DNA of 64,000 nucleotides, taken from assembly GCF_029784135.1 (NCBI RefSeq), contig NC_073746.1, positions 229,351,882 to 229,415,881 on the forward strand. Reading direction: 5' to 3'. Every line of letters starts with the position of its first letter. Position 1 is the first letter of the stretch. Below are positions 1 to 12,200 of the stretch, one piece after another. A model generated the notes under the pieces. It searched no databases. It worked only from the letters and a program-made list of their open reading frames with translations, and was not told the DNA's origin. The stretch is from Toxorhynchites rutilus septentrionalis (taxonomy: Eukaryota > Arthropoda > Insecta > Diptera > Culicidae). A program made the position numbers and the translations under genes.

Positions 1-56
1 AGCTACTATCAATTTATGTAGCCTGGTATTAATCTTATGGGCCAAAAATCTCTTAA

Positions 57-864
57 GGCCGTATTCTAGTCTAGAAATTTGAGAAAAATAATTTTTTTTC
101 CTTCATATTTTTGTAGTTTAGGCATTCAAGAATATACTCTAGAAAGCCAAGCGTCATTCTGTGTGTTCTTTGTGCAATTTGGTTGGTTCAGGTCAATCAC
201 GGAGAGCAACTACGAATTGTACAGTCTACCCAAGCTCAAGCTCAAGCTCAAGAATATACTCTAGAAAGGACTTATCGAAAATCCTATTATTTACCGAGTT
301 AGTGCCATTTTAGTGATGCGATTTCTAACCTGATACGGCCATAACAATGAATTTCAAACGCGTTTTTCTCGAAACTAATTTTTTCAAACTGGCGTACACG
401 ATATCTCAAGTTCTACTAAACAGATTCATGTCAAATTTATATGAATACAATCTGCAGGCATCTCTCTATCGCATGAACCTCTAAAAATGATATTTTTAAA
501 TTCTACTATTTTTAAAAAATCGGGAAACTTAAGAAAAAAACGTTTTAAACCGCATTTTGTTTTTCAAACGGCCGCTATTTTGTCAAAAATGATGTTTTTG
601 ACATGTCCGAGGTTCATGCGATAGCGTCATCTTCACTGAATCAGAATCTGTTCGATTTTTTGTTGCAGATAACCAGAACCCCCTCACTTCATCAGCTCTA
701 AATATTCTAATTATGAATATTTTTTCTCCGTTCAATTTTTGTTTTATTTTTAAAAGATAGATGAACAAATAATGGTATAATTGATAGTAAAAATATTCCT
801 TGTTTTATTTTTACGGAGCTCGAAGAAACGTCCGAAATTTGAGTCTCTACACTAGAATACCCCC
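57..864. mobile_element. TTAA-target MITE, copy 1
   Basis: Bounded by TTAA at 53-56 and 865-868. Inverted ends are GGCCGTATTCTAGTCTAGA on the left and, reverse-complemented, GGGGGTATTCTAGTGTAGAG on the right. The other arm of the host inverted repeat keeps the empty site CTCTTAAGCGATT, proving a TTAA duplication as in piggyBac. A second copy lies inverted at 42447-43117. No transposase is encoded. Confidence 0.85.
147..248 (+). mobile_element. 102-bp 3' end of a non-LTR-type element with 20-bp duplication
   Basis: Inserted in the MITE and flanked by perfect 20-bp direct repeats (127-146 and 249-268, containing AATATACTCTAGAAAG). It ends in a short (CAAGCT)n tail. About 100 bp match the 3' end of the larger insertion at 9283-10189, including CAATCACGGAGAGC and CGAATTGTACAG. 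It is a severely 5'-truncated copy of the same family; the clade is not identified. Confidence 0.75.
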
Positions 865-980
865 TTAAGCGATTCCTACAAACAATCATTAGCTGTTAGA
901 AGTCAGTTGGTTAACGGCCAAACAATAGCATTAAACACTTAATAAAACGATATGCTGAACTGTACGCTGTATAAAAGATT

Positions 981-1133
981 TTCTTTATCTGTATTATAGT
1001 GACTTTAAACTCATTTGGCTGGTTCGTCACTTTTTACTTCCATTTTTTGGAAGAATGTCGGGAGTGAGGGTTGAACTCGTGACCTTTAGCGTGAGAGGCA
1101 TGGATGTTACCACTACGCCAGATCGCCTCCACA
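981..1133 (-). mobile_element. tRNA-derived SINE, copy 1 (Feilai-like)
   Basis: Reads on the minus strand: GATCTGGCGTAGTGGTAA (A-box region), GGTCACGAGTTCAA (B-box region), a short unique body and an A-rich tail. Imperfect 12-bp duplications GTATAAAAGATT (969-980) and GTATAGAAGATT (1134-1145) flank it; the opposite inverted-repeat arm has a single copy. Same family as 50705-50875. The name Feilai-like is a guess by structure. Confidence 0.8.
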
Positions 1134-1302
1134 GTATAGAAGATTATTCAGACCAAATTGAAGATAAAAATCAAATCATCTTAATAATACGCCAAGAAAA
1201 CGATTTGATAACGTTTCTTCAATTGCAATGCAGATTTTGCACAACATGTGATGGACTACTGTAATGAACACTTGCTGAAAGCATTTTCAAGCTCACGTTC
1301 AA

Positions 1303-1495
1303 CTGCTTGGCATTATATATTTTTAAGTGATCTAACGAAGAAAATGGAGGATAATCAACGCAAAAGTTCATGATTTTAAATCTCGGACATTTTTTTTATT
1401 TAAAAGCTCACAATAAACTGAACAAGCTTTATTTATTAGCTGTAGAAGACTAACAAGCGTCTGTCAAATTACTAAAAAGTGAACTTTATTAATAG
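1303..1495. other. AT-rich spacer inside the inverted-repeat element
   Basis: No coding potential or repeat match seen. Confidence 0.4.
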
Positions 1496-2740
1496 AAAGG
1501 GCCTGGCCGGGTAAGGAAGTAAAAAGTGCCCCCAAACCAAATCACTAGCTGTATGGCAAATATTGTAAAGGATATTAAATAAGAAATTTTGGTGGTTTAT
1601 TTGAACCCCTATGTGGTTTGACGTAGGATCTATAGTGAAAAACGTACTTTTTCGTTTATTTCACGCCATCCTCAATAGATCCGAGATAAAAATTTGAAAA
1701 AAATACTGAATGTGCATCTTACCACGGTGTATCAAGAAAAATTATCAAAAAAATATTTCATCAAAAATTTTAGTATTAAAAAAAATATTTAAATTTTGAA
1801 TTTTTTTTTTGGGATTTAGAGATTCAGTACTACTCTATTCATATTTAAATGTGCTCTTACGGATTTTCTAGATTGATAAATATCTCCAAGCTGTTTTTTT
1901 TTCAAATATCTCATAATAAAAATAAAATAATAATAAAAATAATACACAGTACAAAAAAATGTTATAGATTTTCTGTCATTTCGAAATTTTGAAAAAAAAA
2001 TATAACTTTGAGACCAAATCCGATTTGTTTTTTTTTATTTTAATCTTTCAATTAAAAACCACGAATGCAATAAAATAATCATTTACAAAAAAATAAAAAC
2101 AATAATGCAGACTATGAAGAAAATTATTTTTGTGTCACACAATGCTCTTAAAAATTCAGGAAAAATTACGCCACATGTAGAAAAAAAACACATACGAACG
2201 CATTTAAATAAAAATTTGAGCAAGAGTGGGTCTCAAAGTTATATATTTTTTTCAAAATTTCGAAGTGCCAGAAAATCTATAACATTTTTTTGTACTGTGT
2301 ATTTTATTTTATTTTATTTTTTTATTAGATATTTGAAAAAAAACAGTTTGAAGATATTTATCAATCTAGAAAAGCCGTAAGAGCACATTTAAATATGAAT
2401 TAGAGTAGTACTGAATCTCTAAATCCCAACATTTTTTTTCAGAATTTAAATATTTTTTTTAGTACTAAAATTTTTGATGAAATTTTTTTGGATAATTTTT
2501 CTTGATACACCGTGGTAAGATGAACATTCAGTATTTTTTTCAAATTTTTATCTCGGATTTATTGAGGATGGCGTGCAATAAACGAAAAAGTACGTTTTCA
2601 CTATAGATCCTACGTCAAACCACATAGGGGTTCAAATAAACCACCAAAATTTCTTATTTAATATCCTTTACAATATTTGCCATACAGCTAGTGATTTCGT
2701 TTGGGGGCACTTTTTACTCCCTTACCCGGCCAGGCCCTTT
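1496..2740. mobile_element. 1.25-kb palindromic foldback element
   Basis: Almost the whole element is an inverted repeat: 1496-2017 pairs with 2229-2740 around a loop of about 210 bp. Ends read AAAGGGCCTGGCCGGGTAAG and its reverse complement. Within each arm sit GTGCCCCCAAAC and CGTACTTTTTCG. No convincing target-site duplication and no transposase are seen. Short frames in the loop look fortuitous. Confidence 0.8.
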
Positions 2741-2809
2741 GATTAAAAAAAATGTAGTAAGACAATGGTTGAATAGGGATTTCGTTATTAAATAGTTCAG
2801 GCATTATTA

Positions 2810-4010
2810 ACCCTCCTATACTCGCGTATACGGTCGGACAGACCGAAAATCAATGACGTGGCTGAATTAAATGACTATTAAAATTGAATGAAGCTAAAGA
2901 AAAAAATATTTTCTTGAGTTCTTGCATTCAATTAAATCTTTTTCTTTAAATAAATACCAATAAAAAGTACTAAAAATACACAATAGCAATATTACAAGAT
3001 ACGCGCAATCTGTGAGTATACGGTTTTGCGCGAGAGCACAGGATGGTTAAGCATTGAGCTGAACAAACGTATCATGGAAACGTCACACTGAAGGGAAGTT
3101 GTTAACACATTAAGGAGAGCAAAGAAATCTGTAAGACATACGCCTTGGACCGCACGTTTTGGGGAAAATTTGTACACTTCATTTGTTCGGATTCCACGTA
3201 TGAGATCGTTTCCTTCGGTGTAGATGAGACGAAGGCGAGCCATGGTAGGTCTTGTTAGATTCTTGGCAGACCAAGGATTTAACCGTCAAGTGTAGAAAAC
3301 ACGGGTTTTTTCGTGATCCATCCGTAAGGCTAGGTGTAAATTGAGAAGCGTATAGCGCTCGTGAGCTAACACGAGACTACCAACACGACTCGAATATGCT
3401 ACACACGTTGCGTGGTGTGCGGATATTGAGTCGCAGTTTAGTATAAATGTCTTGCCACTTGCATGTCTGACTTACACAGAGTTGCGCGATGTATTTATTT
3501 ACTAACACAACCACCACAACCAGCACGACCAGCACGAGAAACTGTGGGTCAGCCATAGCGTCATCTGGCCCATTTGCGCCGTTCTATCTGTTTTCATTAG
3601 CCACAAAAGCAGGCGCTATATCGCACCAAGATACACGCAAGATACACGCATCACAAGAAAACTCGTTAGCGGTCCTTAATGTGTTCATATGGTTGCTTCC
3701 TTCAGGCGGGACAATTGTGTATAGTACAGGTCGGATGCTTGTAGGAGATGGTTCTCCAGTCAATCCCACCAAACACATAGCGAATCTTACCGGATGTCAG
3801 TGCTGGCTTGGTCACCCTTTGCGTCTGCTCACCGCTTCTTGACAATGTCCGTAACTTCTTGACGTTGTCGTGAGTGTGAGGGGGTGCAACCAGACACTTC
3901 CGCCCCCGGTGCGAAGGCAACACTCAACGCCACTGCATATAAGTGAACACCTCATGTACTGAATTCCTATTTACGAATCACCGCTGAAACGCAACATTGA
4001 GTCACTCTCG
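2810..4010. other. GC-rich unidentified core between inverted-repeat arms
   Basis: A roughly 1-kb block (about 3000-3950) with clearly higher GC than its neighbours. It holds a TATA-like TATAAAT near 3440 followed by an open frame of 117 codons starting at 3489 (threonine-rich start), and opposing short frames on the minus strand. No protein family recognised; it may be the internal region or promoter of the element whose arms flank it. Confidence 0.4.
2992..3243 (-). CDS. Unrecognised 83-aa open frame in GC-rich core
   Basis: Starts at a good context ATG (CCTACCATGG) and reads MARLRLIYTEGNDLIRGIRT... with a leucine-rich second half, ending SQIARIL. I do not recognise a family. It lies in a stretch with balanced base composition unlike the AT-rich surroundings and inside an element with long inverted repeats, so it may belong to a transposon or an acquired sequence. 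A chance frame cannot be excluded. Confidence 0.25.
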   Translation of the reverse strand: MARLRLIYTEGNDLIRGIRTNEVYKFSPKRAVQGVCLTDFFALLNVLTTSLQCDVSMIRLFSSMLNHPVLSRKTVYSQIARIL

Positions 4011-4340
4011 ACAACGTGAGCTTGAAAAAAGTTTGCAGTAAATGTTCATTTCAGTAGTCCATCACTTGTTGTGCAAAATCTGCTTTGCAATTTAAGAAAC
4101 GTTTTCAAAACGTTTCCTTGGCGTATTATCCAGATAATTTGATATTTATCTCCAATTTTGTCTGAATAATCTTTTATACAATGAACAGTTCAGCATATTG
4201 TTTTATTAAGTATTTAATGCTATTGTTTGACCATTAATCAACTGACTTCCAACAGCTGATGAGTGTTTGTAGGGAATCGCTTAAGAGATTTTTGTCCAAT
4301 AAGATTAATACCAGGCCACACAAATCGATAGTAACTCATC
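4011..4340. repeat. Right arm of the long inverted repeat
   Basis: Reverse complement of 1-56, 869-980 and 1146-1302. It preserves the pre-insertion sequence at both the MITE and the SINE sites of the left arm. Confidence 0.8.
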
Positions 4341-5561
4341 AGAAATTTCGGGAAGTCTAATTTAGAGGCTCTTGTACACCAAGCGATCACCACCTGATCC
4401 TGCATTTGGGGTATGATTTTTCAACAAAAAGTTTGTTAAATTCAACTCTCCCAGTTTTTTCAATATAAACGAGGGTTTCTAATCCTAATTGCATAATGGA
4501 ATTACCTCTAAAATTGGAACAAGTTATTGCCCTAAACTGTGCATATTTCATCTAAACCGGATCATTCTAACGATGCTAAACAAAATCATTTAATTCACTT
4601 GAAAAGAATGAATTTCTTTATCTTTCATTTTCCTAGAAAGAGCTCTGATCGTGTCATGGCATATCGCTTATTGAATTTGAACTGAATTTGAATGAAAAGC
4701 GTTTTACTTCCATCATTCACATCATCAAATTTCCATAATAATGCACCAATTTTCCATGGATGAAATGTATTTAAAATTTGTTTGTTATAGCATCCATCAG
4801 CTTGTTCTCGCTTTTCTTCAACAATTTGGAATGTCCCCTCGAGCCGTACTACATCAATCTAAACTATAAAGCTATAAAGTTAGTTCATTCTTGTTCGTGG
4901 TGATCAGAAGGTGCTGTGTCTGGTGAATACGCTATGTGAGAAGAGTGTACCATCCATCTTGCGTTATTGATTCCTTGATGATTCTTTCAGTGTCCGACCG
5001 ATTGTTACCGTGAAGAAGGATAGCTTTGCGACTATTACTCGTTATTTCTGATCTGTTTCTCAATAGATCATCATTCAATTTGTGCATTGACGTTTTTGAA
5101 TAAACCTTTGTTCAGTTCGTATCGGGACGCACTGTTGGTTTTACTACAGAGCTGCGTTACTTACTGTGTGTTAGAGATAGGAATTGGGTTGAAAAAGAGC
5201 AGAGAGACGTGGTTCAAAAGCCGTTTTTCAGCGTTACGTGATTTGTGCACCACGCCTTATCAAAAAACGAAAAGCGCTTTGAAGACAGACAGGACTTTCT
5301 TTCCTATGACGCAAAATCTTCAGTTCGTACCGTAAAAATATGTATAATATTTTTTTCATTCTGTATCGCAGAAATTTTGAGATTTACTAAAAAAAACCTT
5401 CGTTTGACAAAACATGGGTGATATACAAAAAAAAGTGTACCGGGGAAAATAACATAATTTCAATGAAATGATAGGCATATTTACAATAAGATATATATTA
5501 GTAGTCGTTGCACTTGTTTGTGAAGGTCGGAAACGAAAGAAGTATGGGGCCTAAAATTGAC
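4341..5561. other. Region downstream of CHS1, no gene seen
   Basis: AT-rich sequence with only short open frames lacking codon bias. No repeat or RNA gene recognised. Confidence 0.5.
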
Positions 5562-6023
5562 TTTATTCTTACACAAATAAATATGTTATAGGCGACTCGA
5601 AATCAGTTTCATTTGCAACGTTTCAATAATTTTTTCATTCAACCCAAAGCATTAGATTTAGCTCAATCTTTTCGAATCGAAATAGAAGAGTTGTTTTTTA
5701 TGTTTTTTCTTCTTTCATTTAATGCTACGTTAGTGTTTAAACTATTGAGTATTGCTTCGTTCGAAGATGATCCTTCTGGTCAAGTTTCGAAACGTGAGTA
5801 TATCAATTGGCAGTTCATAATAGTCAAATGTTTTTTCCTCTGTTGTACAAAAAAGGGCAGTTGTTTGTTTTTTTTTCAACTGAAGCAGTTAGCATTGAGT
5901 TAAACTGTGAAAAATGAGTTTACACGTTTTCGATTGAATCATCTTCCATCTCTTCCAATTCGTTTCTTATCCCTAGGAACACATCCAAAACGGGAGTGTA
6001 TCGATCTCACCGAAAAACTTCTA
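5562..6023 (-). terminator. CHS1 3' UTR with candidate poly(A) signal
   Basis: On the minus strand, downstream of the stop, the sequence is AT-rich and non-coding. The first well placed AATAAA is at 5567-5562, followed by a T-rich region. This would give a 3' UTR of roughly 460-480 nt. The actual cleavage site is not determinable here. Confidence 0.45.
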
Positions 6024-6245
6024 TCACAGACGCCCGTTGTTGTTGCTCCATGTGACTTGATTGCGAGTTTGCAGTCTCAGAGAGTTGCGATCGTCATCTT
6101 CAATCACCGGTTCGTAGGCTTGGTTGACTTGCCCCGTCACACCGTAGATTTCACCACCAGGTCCTCCATTGACATTGAAGATATCCTTCACGCTAACTCC
6201 AGCGTTCGAAATTCGCGTGGGACGCGGCGGTACATTATTATTCGT
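6024..6245 (-). CDS. CHS1: CHS1 last coding exon and stop
   Basis: Acceptor AAATTTAG at 6245; the intron is 63 nt. It encodes TNNNVPPRPTRISN, then GGEIYGVTG, and ends with TWSNNNGRL and a TGA at 6024-6026. 73 codons plus stop. Confidence 0.9.
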   Translation of the reverse strand, partial: TNNNVPPRPTRISNAGVSVKDIFNVNGGPGGEIYGVTGQVNQAYEPVIEDDDRNSLRLQTRNQVTWSNNNGRL

Positions 6246-9200
6246 CTAAATTTAAATCAAATCAATTAAACGTCAATTTACATCATACCACATAAACATC
6301 AAACTTACGTTGGTGACTCCAGTTATTCCATATTCGTTGTTAGCCCCTAGCGTCTGCATCTGTGATTTCCGCCTCTCGGCCATCACCGAGTTCTTGCGTA
6401 CCTCCAGGGCGCGTATAGTTTCCCGGCGCATCGTCATTCTTCGTGTTAGGATTGGCGTTCCGCTGTTGTTCTCGTCGGCCGTCAATTTGAGGAAACGTTT
6501 TTTGAAGGCCACGTCCAGCGTACCAATCTGTCGCCGCGGCTGGCGTGCCTTCTCCAAGTTCTGGATCGTTCGCCGGCGCGCTATTCTATCCGGTCCGCTG
6601 CCAGAGTCGTTATCATAGTCTCCATCTATACCCTGGAGCCTCTGAAGATTCTTGACGATCTCCACCGCGTGCTGTGTGGTGGTGAATGATAACCATTGTT
6701 AGACCTAAATGCTTGGTCTTTTGGTGAACACTTACCTTGTCTATTAGTGCATCCTGTGAGAGCTCCTCGGGTTTCTTATTGCAGCCCCAGTTGAGCTCGG
6801 TGGAGGCAAGAATATGGGACAGAGTGCCGAAACGATGGAACAACATAGCGGTGAACTGGATTATAAGAATCAACGCGAAGAAGAACACAAACACCAATCC
6901 GATCGGTTCCAACTGGAGGTATTCCTTCGAGATATGAACCTAGACGATAGTGAGTTGGATTAACACCCGCTCAAGAATATTTGTATGGAATGATTGAAGG
7001 TTAGTCCGTTTTTAGCGAACAACAGATGACCGAAAACGATGCACATGCACGAAGCGAGATCTTTGCTTCCGTCACACTGGTTCTGCCAACATGTTTGTAC
7101 ATGCTATGGGAGTAAGTTAGTGGGACATGTTTGATGCTATTGTTAATGACAATGAGATGATGAATGTACATAATATAATTAGCCACGCAATGGAAAATGA
7201 CGAGATGGATTTGTGGGGGGTCCGGTTTTTGGAGGAGGGTCGTCATGTTTTTATGGTTCATATGTGGTCATTTGGGGTTCATTAGGTTTTGTGTAAGGTC
7301 GGGTTTTAAAGAACATGTACTGCTGTCGCACAATGTTCTGGTGATGATTGGTAGTACCGGTTACGTTTCATCGGGCACCAGTGCTTCATCAATTGCTCTG
7401 CATTCGCAAGCCATGCTGTGTTACGCTCTTGGGTGTGACATATCGTATAGTGTGTAGGAATGTTACTTCGAACGTTGAACAATGGTTTCAATTGATTTGT
7501 TTCTTACTTTGGAATAAATTATGAATAGATGGTATAGATATAAACGGTGAAAATTTACACGGGGAAACGGAGAAAATTACAAATCGTATTGTTCGTAGAA
7601 TTATATTAGAAGCCGTTGACTGCGGATAAGGGGAATTGCATCAATTTCAAGGTGCTGGGTAGAACTTTACTGTGATAAGCAAAGATTTACCAGCATACGG
7701 CTGGAAATCTTTTTGAAAAAGTTGAAAAATCGTGATAGTTTTAATATTGGATCCAATCGGACTGACGATACTGAGTATTTCCGGTCCTTCCCACATGACA
7801 TTCGGACGTTGACAGAATAGAATAATAGAATAAAATGTTGACGGTTATCATGCTTAGACTTTTTTTCGAAGGAGATTACGAGTATTAATTGGGCGGGTGT
7901 CCGAAAAACGATCATACCAGAATATCAGAAAAAAATCGAGGGTTCGAAGATATTACCGTCGAGAAGTGCTGAGTACTTCATATACTGCGGAAATTGAAAT
8001 GAGGCATGACCAGTAGGATGCATAGAGACAATAGTGCAGTCAAACTAAACTATTGGAGGGAAGCTACCTCGTTCAAGTTTTATCAATCGGTGTTGGGTAT
8101 CAACATATTTTCATAGATTCACAAGAGCCGGGAACAATGGGAATAGTTTGAACCAGTTAGAGCTTTATATTTAGACTGCGATGTGCGACGGAAGCCAATG
8201 GAGTACTAGGGATGCGTTTAAATTTAATACTTCCACAGTGGCGAACCTGTTATAGTCGGCTGAATTGTGGAATTTGGTACCCTGTCTGAGATCCCTAAGA
8301 TGGAACAACTATCGATTTGACATCAATTTGTAAATAAAGCATTGTCCATGTAGAATCCGTACGCGTTGTATATTTTATAGCACGCAATGTGACCACCAGT
8401 GCAGCGGTTTGTTTTCAGATAATCCTTTTCCGGTGATTTCCGGTTTTCGTGCAGCGAGTCGCTAAATATAATATCGCCAAACTACACAACCAACGTATAT
8501 GAATATCGTCAAAATGTGTGTGATGTGCTCGGATATTTATACGAGAGGAGCGCAGGCTCGAACGAAGTGTAGTAGTGAAACTTACGAACGTCAACTTATT
8601 TGGTAAAAAGCTGAGAAACATTAAAGCAAACACTGGGCTTACAGATAATGCAGTCGTAATGAAAAATGTTTTCAATAAAAAGTCGAACTTTTTTTTCGAT
8701 GCGGGTAATATGGACATATAGTGGGGGGAATATGGACAGGTTTTTAATATACGAAGCGTAAAATTTTATCACTCATGACAGGAATAGTTTTATTCAACCA
8801 AGGTCTGGTCTTTTTGAGAAAGAACATTTGCATAGTTCTACTCACAAGGGCTTTTCCCTATTCACAAACACGGCTCATTGATGCTTAACGTTGCTGAGCC
8901 AATTGAAAATAAATTATTTAAAAAAAAAGGTCTGGTCGTTAAATGATGAAAAAATCAAATTAATCCACCTAGAAGTGATATTGTGGTTTTCAGCGATATA
9001 AACGGACAGACCATCAACTATTTTGCTTTTGTTCCAGTCAGCTTCTAGACAGTCCACCTTTGGCGATTTGCGTTTCCGGTTATTGTCGCGGGGCATACTT
9101 AATATCATTTCTCTGTTAACTTACAAACCGAAATATAACAATCAGCGTATTGAATTTAGAAATTAAACCACTCAAAATGCTTAACATCGAAGGTGCAAAA

Positions 9201-12200
9201 ATTACACCCACACGCGGAATCATATATGATTTTCGGTTTTTGTTTCCCTTTCCAGTTTTTGATCAGTATTCATTGTCATAGGAAGTGAGTATTGAAAACT
9301 TTTTCGCAGGGAAAATGTACAGGATAGAATAAAATTCATACACTGAATAAAATTCATACACTGACGGAGAAATCGTGTTTGTGTATTTCCCTACATTTTA
9401 TTCAGTTTAGAGGTTTGATAGGTCATACTCAGGATTACATGCGAAAGTGTTCGTTTCTTGCTAGAGTTTAAGCTCGCAATTATGTATTGTGTGTTGCGGT
9501 GCTATATGCAAGTGTTGGTATGCAATAATTGAGAGCAGAAGTATTAAATATACGAAACTGTTAGCACAAATCCAATTCAGCAGTGTTGCCATTATTGCTT
9601 TGTACCTCAGGAGTGCCCAGACCAGAGTTTTTTTTTGTTGCCATCGATAATTCAGTATTATATGTTACGTGCGTATCGGGGAATACAGGAGTTCTGTAGA
9701 TGATCTTGTTAGGTCATCGAAAGTTGTTTTCCACACATATCAACGTGACGAGATACTCGATTATACACATGTTTTCGAGATAGCGAAATTATAGGAGCTC
9801 TGGATTACCTTTTCAGGTTTCCGTCATATGACTGAAACTCCACGTTTGAGAAATCACATCACATACCGCAGTGAATCCAGATTTTTTACCCTTACCACTT
9901 ACACTCATCCTTCCCATGATATTCGCTAGGGAACCACGCCATAGAGGCGACCCTTCTGGCTTTCGGGCGACGAATATCATACTAACATTCTTTCCCTTCC
10001 CCTGGTGACTGTAAGAACGTGGCCGGCGTCGTTATCGACTATTTAAATCTCGATACATCGAAACTTGCACAATGGGAATGGTTTGCTACTCTCAAGCGTC
10101 ATTCGGTGTGTTCATTGTCCAATTTCATTCGTTCAGGTCAATCACGGAGAGCTACTACGAATTGTACAGCCTACCCAAGCTTAAGTTCAAGTATTCATTG
10201 TCATAGGGTGGTTTAAATAAAAATGAATACCATGTAGAGAGGGTTCTCATCAACCGAAATTTGAAATTCATGATCTATATAAATAAAAATGGAAAGCCAA
10301 ATGTGTTGATAAGCGGAAAACCCTAGGAAGGAATGGTCCGATTGGTTGTCGTATTTATTTTGTTGTGTTCGTCTCTTCCCGTAGATCAATATAGTGGAGA
10401 GAAAAATCGGAAAATTTTCGGAAAACTCTGAAGGAAGATCGTAAAATTAGGAAAATCGAATTCTCATATGTTCTAGAATTACATCATGATAAGCGTTGTT
10501 AGTCCATTCGAGGTTTACGCCAATGAAATTTGATTGGCAAGATATTTGTTTCTGTGGAACGGAAACCAAAGTTTAATTTGAAATTGTACAAAGAAGAATG
10601 TCTCAGAACACGCCTGCTGTCTTTCATAAAAGCACACAAAGAACCAGTTTTGTTTTGGCCTAATTTGGTGAGTTGTCACTACAGCACAACAGCGTTGACA
10701 AGGACCTGAATCTACTGAATAACCTCCAATTCCGCCCAATTTGTTGGGCAATTATGAAGCGAAAGCTTGAGAAGACTAGTAAAACGAATCGGGACACTAC
10801 ACAGATGATCGGGACACTACTTCAGGTGTGCAACATTTGATGGCGGGTATCACAAGGAAAGTGTGTAGTTATTTCAGGAATGAAAAGAAATAATGTTCAT
10901 AATATTTGTATAGTAAAGTGCAATAAAATATATTTGCTTTGATTGATTAACATTTTTCGTTTGTCAATCCATCTCCGAGGTATAAGTGAATCTTTCACAC
11001 GGATTCTAAGTGGACAACGCTTCATAGGTCGCTCAATCTCGGTAGTAGCTAAAGGGTGCTAATGTTTGATGGTGCGGTTACTCTGCTGGAGAAATGAGTA
11101 TATTTTCGAGGCTCAAATTTTCAAGCTTTTGGGGGTCATTTTAATTACTCTACAAAATATCTACTATTTTGAGAACGACGTAAATGCATCGAAGTTTGCA
11201 GATGGCGAGACATGTCGGAGGACGTCGGAAACGTGATCGACACCTAAAGTAAGGACACGAAGTGATTGAAGATATTCGATCAGATGATATTTGGACAATG
11301 AGAAGATCAAAAATGTGGACTCAAATAACCCCAGATCGAATCAGGCAATAATATTAGACACGACTGATTGGCAAGGTAGCTAAGGATAGCTTCGCTGAGT
11401 AGCTAAATGAAATTTTGCAAAACAAAATTGGATTATGACTTCCTGCGTTTTAGTCTCGGAATAAGCGGTTTATACTTTGAAAAGAGAATCGCCGATCATT
11501 ACTTTCTTCCAGTGCACGAGTCCCGCGTGAAATTATTTGGTCAACATTTGGGCTATCCACGAATCGATCCAATATGTTACATTTTCTTTGCATTTTGAAT
11601 ATAATTAAGCCATTTGCAATTTGTTGATACAAATGGGTAATGTCTGTAATGAATAAGCGGACCGCGATGAGCTTTCCATTTCACCGTTCTCAAAAAAAAA
11701 TTGGTCAAGTTATACTTCCAACTCTTTTCTTAAGTCGTGAGCTTTCCACGTTGAAGCCTCTCATGGTCTCCCTTTGGTCATGGGCTAACGAACACCGTAT
11801 AACATCCTGACTACAACCTAGGCACCCATTTTCTTCACACCTGTATCATTCCTAAGGCTTCGAGGTGTTTTGAAGTTGCTTGTTCAGTTGCTTGTTGATT
11901 AGGATAGAACTTTTGGTCAAGTGCCTCCAACTCTTTCTCTTCAAAGTCTAGCGTAACAAAATAATAGTTTTCTAAAGTTTTGCTCGATCATAATGTAAAA
12001 CAATTCATATTTTCATGGTGTTATATCAGTAGATGCCCAAGTTTACTGTAGGACACCTATAATCCATTTATTTGAACCGAAATTAATCGCTAAAGACGCC
12101 GAAGAAGGAGGAGTTGTACACCAAATAAGACACGGCAGAACGAGGAGGTGAATTAATTTTCTTATGATGAATGAAGAATGGTTGAATAAATGCGGCTGTT

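Larger units (their letters stand above)
1..1302. repeat. Left arm of a long inverted repeat (pairs with 4011-4340)
   Basis: After removing the MITE at 57-864 and the SINE at 981-1133, the remaining segments align in order and inverted to 4011-4340. Both contain CCTGGTATTAATCTTAT, CAATAGCATTAAA and GATTTTGCACAACA. The arm may extend left of the window. Together they look like terminal inverted repeats of about 330 bp of one DNA element. Confidence 0.8.

Noticed and set aside
3489..3842. 117-codon plus-strand frame as a confident gene
   Set aside because: Low-complexity threonine start and opposing overlapping frames; reported only within the unidentified GC-rich block.
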